Origin: Zancudomyces culisetae
Lineage: Eukaryota; Kickxellomycota; Harpellomycetes; Harpellales; Legeriomycetaceae
DNA length: 25,319 nt
Assembly: GCA_001969505.1 (NCBI GenBank)
Contig: LSSK01000826.1
Span: 1-25,319 of the forward strand
Direction: 5' to 3'
Shown: one piece after another, positions 7,446 through 17,032 of the stretch
Layout: every line of letters begins with the position of its first letter
Position numbering within the stretch: the first letter of the stretch is position 1
Position numbers and translations under genes: made by a program
Notes under the pieces: generated by a model
Told to the model about the DNA's origin: nothing
Database searches by the model: none
What the model saw: the letters and a program-made list of their open reading frames with translations, nothing else

Positions 7446-10142
7446 ATGGCCGTAGAACTGGATTTTGAGCAGGATTTTTGGGCAGAAGATCTTATTGAAC
7501 AAAAGGAGGAAGGGGAAATTGAAGAAAAGAATGGGGACCAGGAGAAATATATCCTATCTAGGATTTGTAGCTATTTAGACAACCAGACAGATGTTTTAGA
7601 GTTTTGCACAGTCAATTCGATTTTTAATGAGGCGGGGACAATTGAACTCTATAAATGTCCACGAATCTACAATAAAGAAAGTTTGGCAAAGTACGAGGCA
7701 CTGGTGAGACAGAAAGTAGAACTTTTGAAATATGTAAAGGGGTATAAAATCATAGGAGCAGAAAACATTTTATCAAGAAACGGGGAGGGGAAAGGCAGTG
7801 AAGCTGTAGAAGAATTTCTGAACAGGGATGTTAGGGACAACGAGCAAGAGAAAATGGAATTACAAGTCGACGAAAACACACAATTGCTAAGAAAGGCGCA
7901 CACGGTAATTAACCTAGTGGGCAAAAGCGGCCAGAATATGGAGACATTGCATATGTATGGCAGTGGATTTCAAGCGCAAGATTTCAGAATTATGGCGGCA
8001 ATGGTGCAAAATTTACAAGAGCTGGAAATAGTAGGCCGACCAGAAAATGATTTAAGCTGGCTAGCTCAATTTATAGCAGCACAACGGGGGCTAAAGCGGT
8101 TACGGCTGAAATTTGGAGCCGAGGTTGGTATAGACTTTTGGAAAGGGATCGCAGAGAGAATGGCAAATATCGAGGAGCTGGAATTGTGGGTACGAAACGA
8201 GAAGATTCAGGATACTTTGATGAAAACCAAGAAGCTACGGAGACTAAAAATCCATGGCAAAAACAACGAACTCGGCCAAAACACACTTTCAAAAGTGGTC
8301 AATAACAACAGCCGACTACGTGAAGTATCGGTGGCAGCAAAAGATGTTGGGGTGATGGATCTGTACCAAATATTGCAGCGAACAGAGGCAACATATAGAG
8401 CTCTTCGTAGCGTGCACATTAGTAGAGATAGCTTTAATGAAGTTGAAAACAAGCTGGAAGGGACAGAAGAAAATCTAAACCGGACCAGCAAACTGGTAAA
8501 TTTGAGTGTGGAGCGGATCAATTTGACACGTAAAAACACAGCGATTGTATTAGGAAGACAGCCAAATCTGAAGACACTATCAATAGTTGGCGCAGGGGTC
8601 ACAGCAGGAGTAGTTGTCCACATACTACAAAATGTGAAGCAGCTATTTGGGTTATATGTTAATAGCAACACCATTAATGATGGGTTGTTTCGACCAGTTC
8701 TTGAGAAGCACGGCAAGCACCTGAAATTTTTTGGTGTAGAAAACTGTGAGTTGCATGATACTGAACGCATTAAAAATCTGCTCAACAATTATAAAACTAT
8801 CGATACACTGTTTTTGAGTGGAATTCAGGTAGTTAAAAGGAAAGTTGAAATGGTCAAAACCCTTGATGAAGGCTCCAATCGGCAATATATTGACATTGCA
8901 AACGAACCATTGATACCAGACGATTTGGATATTGAGAATACCACCGCCAATAACAATAATAATGCGTATAATGATGTTATTGATCTTGAAAGCAGTGAAG
9001 CTTATAATATGTCAAGTAAGAATAAGTTGCAAAGCATTTTTGATGTAAAAACCAAAAAACCTAATTCTGAAACTTCTGCCATAAATAACAACACTGTAAT
9101 GTTCAATTCAAACTCTAAAAGAGCAGACTTCAACCCTTTAAAAAGGCCATACAACCAAGTTTCAAACGACGTCTCTGGCTACTCTCCAACAAGTCAGCAC
9201 GGAACACAAAAACTTCGTTCAGCACTGAAAAAACCAAAAATAAGCGCAGAGCCGTTTTTAGGTCTTAACTGGATGTCTACAGAAGAGTTTTTAGAAGACT
9301 CAGTCGATGCCCAGCCTCATACTAATGGGCAGCAGAATGTCATTATTCACCCTAGCGCTCGACTAGTTGTCCCCATATCCCTTACCGAAGCTATGAATAA
9401 TCCTGGGGGACCAAACTTTGTATACGAACAACAAGTATACTTGCGGAACAAAGCTCAACAACAAAACCAGATGCAGATGCGAGGTCGGCGACAAGGACAA
9501 GGACAAGGACGAGGGCAAGGAGAATTCTTTAAAGATAATCAAACGGTTCCGGCTGGCAAACGCGTCTCGTTTTTGGGACTTTTGCCTGATACATCAATTC
9601 AAAAAGATAGTGCAAATGTTGCTGCTGTTTCTAATGGATCTGTCAACAAAAACGTCTTGTTTGCCAATTCAAAAAAACCAGCTAGTTTGGTACTTCCCAA
9701 ACGTAAAAGTGATCCCATCAACAACATCTCTACATCAACCAACAATGGATCGTTATATCAAAATGAAAATAAAGATATTGTCGTTCAGAAGAATAATGAC
9801 GCTACTCTTGCAAGCAACATTGTAAATACCAACAACCTACCAGCACCAGCACCAGCTCCATCTACATCTATATCTACATCTATATCTACACCTAATCCTA
9901 CACCTAATCCTACACCTACACCCAAACCTCTTCCAAAAAAAGTCGAATATATCAAACTTCAAGTAGAAATCGAAGAGGGCAAAAAACAAATCTTCAAGTA
10001 TTATGAAAACCAAGATCTAAACCAAACAGTATTACAGTTTTGCCAAAACTTCAACCTACCCAATCTTGTTGACGGACTTAAAAAACTGGTAAAACAAAAA
10101 CTGGCTGCCAAAAAAAGGGCTAAAATGAATTCCTTGCCATAA
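7446..10142 (+). CDS. F-box-like / leucine-rich-repeat protein with disordered tail and C-terminal small domain
   Basis: Single-exon gene of 898 aa. The N-terminus is acidic. Residues about 34-75 (EKYILSRICSYLDNQTDVLE...) have the hydrophobic pattern of an F-box but without its usual Leu-Pro start. Residues about 160-462 are irregular leucine-rich repeats (METLHMYG, LQELEIVG, LKRLRLKF, IEELELW, LRRLKIHG, LKTLSIVG, IDTLFLSG). F-box/LRR proteins usually pick substrates for SCF ubiquitin ligases. From about 480 to 830 the chain is Asn/Ser/Gln-rich and disordered, with a GQGQGRGQG tract and a Thr/Pro repeat. KRVSF (705-709) fits the RVxF docking motif of protein phosphatase 1. The last 65 residues form a separate compact segment (EYIKLQVEIEEGKKQIFKYY...LVKQKL). 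Its pattern resembles a ubiquitin-like C-terminal module that I recall from various fungal and protist proteins, a beta hairpin followed by helices. The LRR fold is fairly secure; the F-box, docking motif and C-terminal domain are inferences. Confidence 0.8.
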   Translation: MAVELDFEQDFWAEDLIEQKEEGEIEEKNGDQEKYILSRICSYLDNQTDVLEFCTVNSIFNEAGTIELYKCPRIYNKESLAKYEALVRQKVELLKYVKGYKIIGAENILSRNGEGKGSEAVEEFLNRDVRDNEQEKMELQVDENTQLLRKAHTVINLVGKSGQNMETLHMYGSGFQAQDFRIMAAMVQNLQELEIVGRPENDLSWLAQFIAAQRGLKRLRLKFGAEVGIDFWKGIAERMANIEELELWVRNEKIQDTLMKTKKLRRLKIHGKNNELGQNTLSKVVNNNSRLREVSVAAKDVGVMDLYQILQRTEATYRALRSVHISRDSFNEVENKLEGTEENLNRTSKLVNLSVERINLTRKNTAIVLGRQPNLKTLSIVGAGVTAGVVVHILQNVKQLFGLYVNSNTINDGLFRPVLEKHGKHLKFFGVENCELHDTERIKNLLNNYKTIDTLFLSGIQVVKRKVEMVKTLDEGSNRQYIDIANEPLIPDDLDIENTTANNNNNAYNDVIDLESSEAYNMSSKNKLQSIFDVKTKKPNSETSAINNNTVMFNSNSKRADFNPLKRPYNQVSNDVSGYSPTSQHGTQKLRSALKKPKISAEPFLGLNWMSTEEFLEDSVDAQPHTNGQQNVIIHPSARLVVPISLTEAMNNPGGPNFVYEQQVYLRNKAQQQNQMQMRGRRQGQGQGRGQGEFFKDNQTVPAGKRVSFLGLLPDTSIQKDSANVAAVSNGSVNKNVLFANSKKPASLVLPKRKSDPINNISTSTNNGSLYQNENKDIVVQKNNDATLASNIVNTNNLPAPAPAPSTSISTSISTPNPTPNPTPTPKPLPKKVEYIKLQVEIEEGKKQIFKYYENQDLNQTVLQFCQNFNLPNLVDGLKKLVKQKLAAKKRAKMNSLP
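9491..9521. repeat. Short GGACAA repeat in the F-box/LRR gene
   Basis: About four imperfect copies of a 6-bp unit (GGACAA, drifting to GGGCAA) encode a Gln-Gly tract, GQGQGRGQG, in the disordered region. The repeat is in frame, so length changes would leave the reading frame open. Confidence 0.7.
9839..9923. repeat. Pyrimidine/A-rich tandem repeats in the F-box/LRR gene
   Basis: Consecutive short tandem blocks: CCAGCA-type units, then 12-bp units of the type TCTACATCTATA, then CCTAATCCTACA units. They encode PAPAPAPS, STSISTSIST and NPTPNPTPTPKP in a linker just before the C-terminal folded segment. The repeats are in frame and nearly perfect at DNA level, so they are probably recent and length-variable. 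Confidence 0.75.
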
Positions 10143-10218
10143 GTGTGTTTAACCTCCTTTTTCATACAAAAAATTTTGCCCACTAACTCATACATGTTTG
10201 TTACAATACTAGACTCTA

Positions 10219-10224
10219 TTTATT
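10219..10224 (-). terminator. Candidate poly(A) signal of the mitochondrial carrier gene
   Basis: AATAAA on the minus strand, 97 nt beyond the carrier stop at 10321. It lies in the 178-bp spacer to the convergent F-box/LRR gene, so the two 3' UTRs probably overlap. Usage is inferred from position. Confidence 0.4.
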
Positions 10225-10320
10225 ATGTACAGCATAAAAAGAACTTTTTTTTTTTGTGTAAAACTAAAAAACATCTTTGAAAATAATATCATTATAACTT
10301 TCTATTTCTTGTTCAACAAC

Positions 10321-11886
10321 TTACTTGTTGATTAGTAGCACAAGATTATGAGTTACTCCCATCATAAAAAAGAGCACTCCTGAGCTAGGCCCAGCCTTAA
10401 TCAGCGACGGGCCAACCCCTCTAAACAGTCCAAGCACGCCTTCCTTTCGAACTATCTCCCTTCCCATCACAAACATTCCTCCCTTATACTCTGGTAACTC
10501 CCTGTTCCCAAACTTGGTCAGTTTTGAACATTGCACCTGCCTCCTTTTTCGAATCAGGTCTAGTGGGTATACCAAAAACTTGCTAATTGCCCCGGCAGCT
10601 CCTCCTACAATTGTTTGCTTGGCTATCGCATTTCCTTCCATTTCCTTCAAGTATTCACTGATAATATTGTAGCTGTAAAACATAAGCCCCATGTATGGAA
10701 ACACCTGTGTCAATGCAGCAGGAAGTCCCTTGTAAAACCCCCGTACCCCTTCCTCTTTCAGTATCTCGCCTATTGCCGTTCTATACCCTTTGTACGCCTA
10801 TATTTTCACGTGTTTACCCATTCTACTACTTTTATCCCATAATTATATTTTGTAACCAATATCAATATTGCACTAATAATCAAATTACCCTATCCTCTAA
10901 CCATTGTCCCGAAAACCTCGTCCGTAGCAGATCAAATGGATATGACACTATTGTTGCAAAACACCCTGCCACACCTCCTCCCAACAAATACTTTATTGTA
11001 TCTCCCTTGATTTTCTACAAGTATTTTTTCGTCAAATATATTCACATTTCCTGTATTTTAGTCTTATAAAATCACCTTTACCACTCATATCCATAATACT
11101 CTAATATTCAATATACTCGAATTCATGGCGTATATTTACCCTTTTTTCGAATACTCTCTCTACCATGGATATTGAATAAAACTGTGCTGCTCCATACGTA
11201 GAATATAACATCGCTGCGGAGATATTTCCCTTATAGAATCCCTAAATTTAACAATGGTTTGTCAACATCAGTCTCGCTTTCTTTTGCTTGTAGACTTGAG
11301 ACTCCGTATATAGCATATAGCAATTCGTATTAGATACACTCAATTAATGCTTTTTTACCCTCATTCCCTCTTTTAGAAATATTTTACTGACGCATCTTGA
11401 TATCCTGCTGTTTGAAATGCCTCCTATTGTCATTTTGCTGTTCTCAAGCTATATACATAGACATATATAATATATCTTCTTTGTTAGCTTTTATATACAT
11501 GAAAATTGATTGATTTTACGAATACAAACTATAGCAAAAGCGGGTATGTACGATATACATAATATGACTTTGCCGGTTGGCATATTTCCTTATTCTTAAT
11601 AACTTGCCTGCATTGAGATTTTGACTACATCAAAAGGCCCAATAATCAGCCTATTATATATATTTACCCTTTTAATATTCTTCAACATATACTTTATTAT
11701 ATTTATTTAACGACCATATAGACACAGCAACACACATATTTAATTGCAAACTAACCTTGTTGCCAGTCCGCTGATTGCTCCACACACTGCCTCTTCATTC
11801 AAGCTCAAAATTCGTTCGTTTTTGGAAAATCTTTGTAAAATACCCTTATGATTATCACCCATGTTGGATTTATTATTTATTTCCAT
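10321..11886 (-). CDS. Mitochondrial carrier, thiamine pyrophosphate (TPC1/SLC25A19) type, six exons
   Basis: Exons, in transcription order: 11886-11756, 11650-11608, 11448-11359, 11241-11140, 11014-10889 and 10797-10321, giving 322 aa, the usual carrier length. The three repeat signatures PX[DE]XX[KR] are present: PFDVVK (49-54), PFDLLR (148-153) and PLDLIR (242-247). The order GAISGLATR...PFDVVKISMQ, GFYKGNISAAMLYSTYGAAQF and EYKGGMF...GLFRGVGPSLIKAGPSSG resembles yeast Tpc1 and human SLC25A19, which import thiamine pyrophosphate across the inner mitochondrial membrane. Substrate is inferred from that overall resemblance; another SLC25 subtype is possible. The ATG at 11886 is the first in frame after an upstream in-frame stop. 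Intron 2 appears to begin with GC (CAG|GCAAGT), because the only nearby GT donor leads to a stop. The other introns are GT..AG. It is convergent with the F-box/LRR gene. Confidence 0.88.
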
Positions 11887-13158
11887 TTCGTATCGGCTTT
11901 GTTCACTGCGCCATAAAAGCTTACTATTACGATTATAATGAAAAGTTGTTGTTCTTACGTTTTTTTTTACCAAGACATTTTTTCATGATTTGTACATCGT
12001 TTTTTAGTACCAAAAATAATTCTGCGATTTTTTTTTTATTGTTTTTGTTCAAAATGGTTCTTAATTTTAAAAGCGGAAATTAAATATTAGCTTCAAATTC
12101 CGCAATGACCAACCCATTCAGGTAATGATGAATAAATTAATAATGGGAATTGAGCATGGTCAACTACACCGCTGATAATAAAAAGGGATTAGTAAGCTAC
12201 CTCCTTCTAGAAGACAAGTGATATATTTTTGCATTCCAGCCCACTCCAACAACTCGAATAGCGGTAAATACAATTATTAACGATTATTCACCTAGCACTC
12301 CCGACATCCTTTCCCACCTTTAGACCCACCCTCCCTAAATACTTGTACCTTCACTATGTGTTTCTGCCTAATATAACAATTTTGATTACTAAAGAAAAAA
12401 AATGTAGAATCGATTTTTGATCATCAACGGCTTTCACCCAAATTTTTAATTCATGTGGATTTAAATACTGGGTTAATGCAGATTGCTCCTAATTACACAT
12501 TTACAAAACAACTCTAGAAACCAATCGACTCTTTGTTCTAGCCTTTCTCTCTCCCCTCTTTTTTTCATTTTTTGATATCTGTAATTATTATTGATGTGCA
12601 CAGAATATCCAAAAATGACACCCATAATGCCATAATGTATTGGTATCAGCGTATCATGAACCATAAACAAAACCACTGTTTACAACATATAATATATCGA
12701 CTACTAATAGCACCTCCAACCTGTATTCTCATACATGAGATTTACTCACTTATACAGAGTACCCCCTCCCCCCCTGCCCCTTCATCTTTACAACAAAAAA
12801 GTTTCGAAACTAATTTAACTATTTCTTTGTATATTTGCATAAAGACCCCTCTCTCCCCAAATATATCTAATAGCCTCGCCTTGGCAGTATATTTGGTATA
12901 AGTCAACACCAACCTCGTTAACTAACTAACCTTGTCTAACAATTAAAAACAAAAACAATTATATTGTTCATAAATCCAAATATACAAAACATAAATATAA
13001 AATAGCGCTAGGAATACGACATAAGGGGGGGGTAGTGATAGTGGTGAAAGTAATCATAAATTTGATGGATTAATTAACAAACCTAAAAACAAAGAGACCA
13101 AGAAGGGCATTACTAAACAACAGGTAAACAAAGTCGAGTGGATAAATGTACAGTTTAC
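11887..13158. other. Spacer between the carrier and kinesin genes
   Basis: 1.27 kb of AT-rich DNA, upstream of the carrier and downstream of the kinesin, both on the minus strand. Open frames here are short, low in complexity and without recognisable domains. A pyrimidine-rich patch at about 12760-12790 and a G8 run near 13025 are the only compositional features. I see no tRNA-like arms, mobile element or repeats. Confidence 0.5.
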
Positions 13159-15785
13159 TCACTTTTTCTGAACTGCAGATCCTATATGACAAGAGTTTAC
13201 TTTAGAGGCAAACCGTAGTGAACATAATGTCTCTTGGCTAGAATCAGTCAATGGATTTACACATACAAACATTAGTGTCTTTGAACTTCCCGCGCCCAGA
13301 CTTGGCATTAGCAGATATGTGAGCTTTGAGTTGCGGTAAGGGATATGTTTGTCCTTGCTGGCAATTGAAGCGATAACATCGCCCAAACAGCTAAGAGATT
13401 TGTTAATTGACTGAGTTTCTTTTAAACGGTCGCCGACTGCACCTGATTGTGTCAGTCTCTCGGATCCTGCCAAGTCAACCAAATTCAGCACTGAATTGCA
13501 TGATTCTGATGTTTTTGAATTTGTTCCGCTGATGTACAAAGAGAATACTGAATGCGATCGCGATGAACGATCGTTACAAAGGGTGGAAGCCACCGAACGG
13601 TTCTTGGCAGCCTTACGCAGGAGTGTGTTTACCATGTCAATAGATGTTACAGAGGCCTTTTCACAATCAGCAACATAGATCGAGCCATCCTGCGCCTGTT
13701 TTATATCTAGCTTGTTTTCCTTGCTTTTATTTGTGAGCAAGTCATAGATTTGTTCGTTATAAATCTCCAAAAACTGAGCTTTTAGTTCGTATTTCCATCC
13801 CTTTGGCTCCAACCGTACTGTCTCGTTGTAAATCTGCTGCAAAGCTCTTGGGATAACGCCACTATTCTCAGCATTTCCCTCCATAGTATATGTTTTCCCG
13901 CTACCTGTCTGCCCATAGGCAAAGATACACACCGAGTAGCCATCCAACGCCGATTGGACTAGCTGCTCAATCTCTTGATACACCTCCTCCTGCGTCGAGT
14001 TGGTATCAAAAACTTGATCAAACTTGAACTGTGTTGTTTCTGCGAGGTCCTTTCCCATTGCGCTTTTTCTTTTTGTACAGACTTCCACACCATTCTTTTC
14101 ACCGTTATTATCTGAAAATTGGATGCAAATATCGGCTTTCTCTTGTGAAGGTGCTGGTCGTGCTCTGCAGAAAACGCGGATATTTCCTTTGAGTTCCTGC
14201 ACTGTATTATGCAACCTTCTCCTGAGTCTCTCCTCTTTCCTCAATGTCTCCTCCAGCTTGTCCTTTTTTTCCTGTATTTGATCAAGTACTGCCTGTAGCT
14301 CTGATATTTTTTGCTCTTTTTCATTCATTTCGTCTTGCAATGTTTCTACTCGTTGCTTAAACTTTTTTATCTTGTCTCTGGATTGGGAAAATTCGTCCTA
14401 TTGCAATAATAAACCGTAAAATGTTACTTGATTTTAGTATATATAAATATCACAATAGCTTACCTCTAGCTCATCAAATTTCCTTTTACTTTTTCGAACC
14501 TGTTCGCTATAGTTTTCAATCTCCTCTGCCTGCTCCTTTGAAGCTCTTTGTAGCTTTTTTACTTGTACCTCGAGTGACTCCACCTCCTCCTCATGCCTCA
14601 CTTTTACTTCCTTTAGCATTATCACATTCTCTTGCATATCCTTTTCATGTTTCTCTCTTTGTTTCTGCAAACTTTCTTCGAGCTGCCTTCGATTTTCACA
14701 CTCTCTTTTGTACTTTTCATCGTTGATCTTTGCCTCTAGCATCTTTTCCTCGACTAATATTATACAAATCAAATGTTTTTACATTTTCTTTCGAGTTACT
14801 TGTTGTATATATTCACATCAATATTTCAATTTACCTAAACTCAGGTATTTAGCCTTTTCGCTTATAGCTTCATCGAGCTTTTTCTTGTACTCTGCTACCT
14901 CGTTTTCCAGAAACTCGAATCGTTGCATCATCGCCTAAATTATTTCAATATGTATTGAGTATGGCCCATCACCTCCAGGTTTGGAGAAAGATTTTTTTAT
15001 AATAATTTAAGGAAGTACAAGCAGAAATTTTTGAAATTTGCCATCAACTTGTGTTAAATTAATCTTACCTCTTCTGAATATCCACCCACTCTGCTACTAG
15101 CAATATGGAGTCTATTCCTTTGTACAGCAGCCCCGGCAAGGGGTTTTGGTGTCCCTTGTATAAACCCAGATCTTCCTGCTACAACTGTCGATCGAGTTTT
15201 GCTAGTTTGTACCACACGAGTATTATATCCTTGGTAACCATAGCTACGCACTGCGCCTGGAGTACTCAGATTGCTATACCCTGCGGGACTGTTGGGGGTG
15301 TATGCTTTGAATTTTCCTCTGGAAGATCGCCGCCTCGTGTTTTTGGCTTTCGCGTTCTGAGTATTAGTGGGATACCCTGTTTCCTGTTTTAATCGCCTTA
15401 GACCTATAAATTATATACTATTGGGTTGGTTCTGTCCTTTTTATCCAACGAACTGTATAATACACTAGGAAAATCCTACCCATCAGATAGTTTCTTGTAA
15501 TATTAAAAATAAAATAAACAAAACCAACTAACCATCCATATCACGCCAACTTTTATCCACACTATCTGACTGATGTTCCTCCAGGTCGTTGATCCTTGCA
15601 TTCCGGAGCTTTTTTCCCTCCTCACTCTGTGCGCCTCCTGTGGTTTTTGTCCAACTTCCATTTACAGCAGTATTTCTTTCGTTTTCTCTGGCTATGGTGT
15701 TTGGCTCTGCGTTATTACGCAGATCATCCTCCCGTTTCGCGCACGTGGGATTAAACAATTCTGTTGGTGGTTTTAAAGATCGCAT
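13159..15785 (-). CDS. Kinesin-14 (C-terminal motor, KAR3/KlpA/Ncd type), five exons
   Basis: Exons, in transcription order: 15785-15533, 15403-15069, 14934-14835, 14753-14464 and 14397-13159, with consistent phases and GT..AG introns (66-134 nt), giving 738 aa, close to yeast Kar3. Residues 1-196 form a basic Ser/Pro/Arg-rich tail (for example KNTRRRSSRGK), probably the second microtubule-binding site. Residues about 197-395 are coiled coil. The neck ELKGNIRVFCRARP (394-407) leads directly into the motor domain, the hallmark of minus-end-directed C-terminal kinesins. The motor has the P-loop GQTGSGKT (488-495), switch I NDRSSRSH (601-608), switch II DLAGSE (634-639) and the microtubule-binding segment after HIPYRNSKLT. 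Such motors act in spindle assembly, spindle positioning and nuclear fusion, often with a Cik1/Vik1-like partner in budding yeasts. The start ATG at 15785 is the first of the open frame. Confidence 0.94.
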
Positions 15786-16412
15786 TATCTATTTATATAA
15801 TTTTTATTGTAGCGGTTGTCATAGTTCAAAAATATGTGCAAAGGTATATAAATGTTAAGCTACTTACATTTATTCTGTCTAACCGTACCGTTTTAATTAT
15901 TCGTACATTACCGGTTCTATTGTTTTATAATCCCGAAATTGCAAGCTTTGGTGTTTGACAATGTATTCTGCGTTTGCTATTTTAATTTCGATATGTTACT
16001 TGACTTGTACCTTTATTTTTATTTTTTGCAAACGATTTTTATAATGTTAAAGAAATTACAGAAAAAATAAACAATCGCTAACCAATAAGGCTAAAGTAGT
16101 TGTTTACGGTAATATCCCATTTGTTTAGCGCAAAAAAACTAGTTATTTTCAATACAAATTGAAGCTATAGTGATTTAAACAAAACAGTGCAAACCGTACC
16201 AGTGACTCTAAACTATGGTTTAGTTAAATCCTATGTACCGTTTAGTGAAAAAATATTTTACTATACACCTCTTCGAGTTAATATTGTGGGCATAAATATA
16301 TATTTGGCTACCAAATCAAAAACAAACCGAGAAAAATGTATTAAAACCAATGTTCGATCTTTTAATTTGGCAGAAATCGACAACAAAATATTGAAAAAAA
16401 TTAAAAAAAAAC
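15786..16412. other. Spacer upstream of the kinesin gene
   Basis: About 630 bp of very AT-rich DNA between the kinesin start and the tRNA gene. It should contain the kinesin promoter. I see no convincing open frame, TATA element at a proper distance, or repeat beyond simple A/T runs. Confidence 0.5.
16403..16411 (-). terminator. RNA polymerase III terminator of tRNA-Asn
   Basis: A run of nine T on the minus strand, one base after the tRNA 3' end (16413). This is the standard Pol III stop signal and confirms the transcription direction. Confidence 0.85.
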
Positions 16413-16485
16413 GCTCCCAGCTAGGCTTGAACTAGCAACCTCCTGATTAACAGTCAGACGCGCTAACCAATTGCGCCATGGAAGC
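16413..16485 (-). tRNA. tRNA-Asn (anticodon GTT)
   Basis: A 73-nt cloverleaf on the minus strand. The acceptor stem GCTTCCA pairs with TGGGAGC (one G-T pair). The D arm has the A-box-like TGGCGCAATTGGTTAGCGC. The anticodon stem TCTGA/TCAGG encloses loop CTGTTAA with anticodon GTT. The T stem GCTAG/CTAGC encloses TTCAAGC. There is no intron, and CCA is not encoded, as usual in eukaryotes. The sequence is close to other eukaryotic nuclear tRNA-Asn genes. A T-run terminator follows immediately. Confidence 0.96.
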
Positions 16486-16810
16486 TCGCTGAAAGTTTTT
16501 CTTTTCACATATATATATAAGTGCAATTTTATAATTTGAGTATTAATTTTTGTGATTGTATTTTTATTGTGTCTAGTCTCAAAGATACTCAAATTATAAA
16601 CTCAAATTATATTTTTTTGAACCGTTTTATACTTGCAATTTCTTGATAAAGTATATTATGAGCCACTGTTATAGCTTTATTCATATATTATTAAAAACAA
16701 TTAAAAAAAATTTTAAAAAAAAGTGTAATATGAACTTGTGGACTATTTACAATTCCCTCTCAATGGTTTAAAGATATTTTATGTATATCGATTTTAATAC
16801 AAAGCTAGAA

Positions 16811-17032
16811 CTAATAAAAACATCCTACTGTGCCTTGAGTATTTTTTTTGCAAAATTTTTTGGGATCACATGGAGATTCGACCCATACACCTTGTTTGCA
16901 GGATAAAAGAGAATGCAATCCATTGCACTGCTTCTGTTCACTGGTACACGAACTAGTTGTGCTAGCTGCGCTAGTTGCTAATAATAACATGGTTATACAC
17001 ATTGAGGATACAGTACGTTTGGTAGTTTTCAT
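16811..17032 (-). CDS. Small secreted cysteine-rich protein, CBM19-like
   Basis: 73 aa. Residues 1-24 form a signal peptide: basic MKTTKR, a hydrophobic core CITMLLLA, and an Ala/Ser-rich cleavage region (likely near SAAS). The mature chain of about 49 residues has six cysteines (29, 36, 45, 55, 61, 71), so three disulfides are possible. The arrangement C-x6-C-N-G-x6-C-x-x-G-x-W-V-x3-C-x5-C-x9-C resembles the short chitin-binding CBM19-type modules found alone or attached to fungal chitinases and other wall enzymes. Chitin binding at the wall or outside the cell is therefore a reasonable guess; a defensive or effector-type peptide is an alternative. A TATA box lies about 104 bp upstream. The gene is single-exon and sits next to the tRNA-Asn gene on the same strand. 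Confidence 0.72.
   Translation of the reverse strand: MKTTKRTVSSMCITMLLLATSAASTTSSCTSEQKQCNGLHSLLSCKQGVWVESPCDPKKFCKKNTQGTVGCFY

Noticed and set aside
8207-8788. 193-codon antisense frame in the F-box/LRR gene
   Set aside because: It is the complement of a clear LRR coding region with strong leucine periodicity; the antisense product has no features of its own.
12473-12901. Open frames on both strands between the carrier and kinesin genes
   Set aside because: Short, repetitive in simple pyrimidine runs, and without homology features or splice logic.
13022-13033. G-run near the kinesin 3' end, considered as a quadruplex or telomere-like tract
   Set aside because: There is one G-run only, with no repeat unit; a quadruplex needs four nearby runs.
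16187-16435. 82-codon plus-strand frame running into the tRNA gene
   Set aside because: It overlaps the tRNA-Asn gene and its T-run terminator, and its protein is featureless and Lys/Asn-rich.
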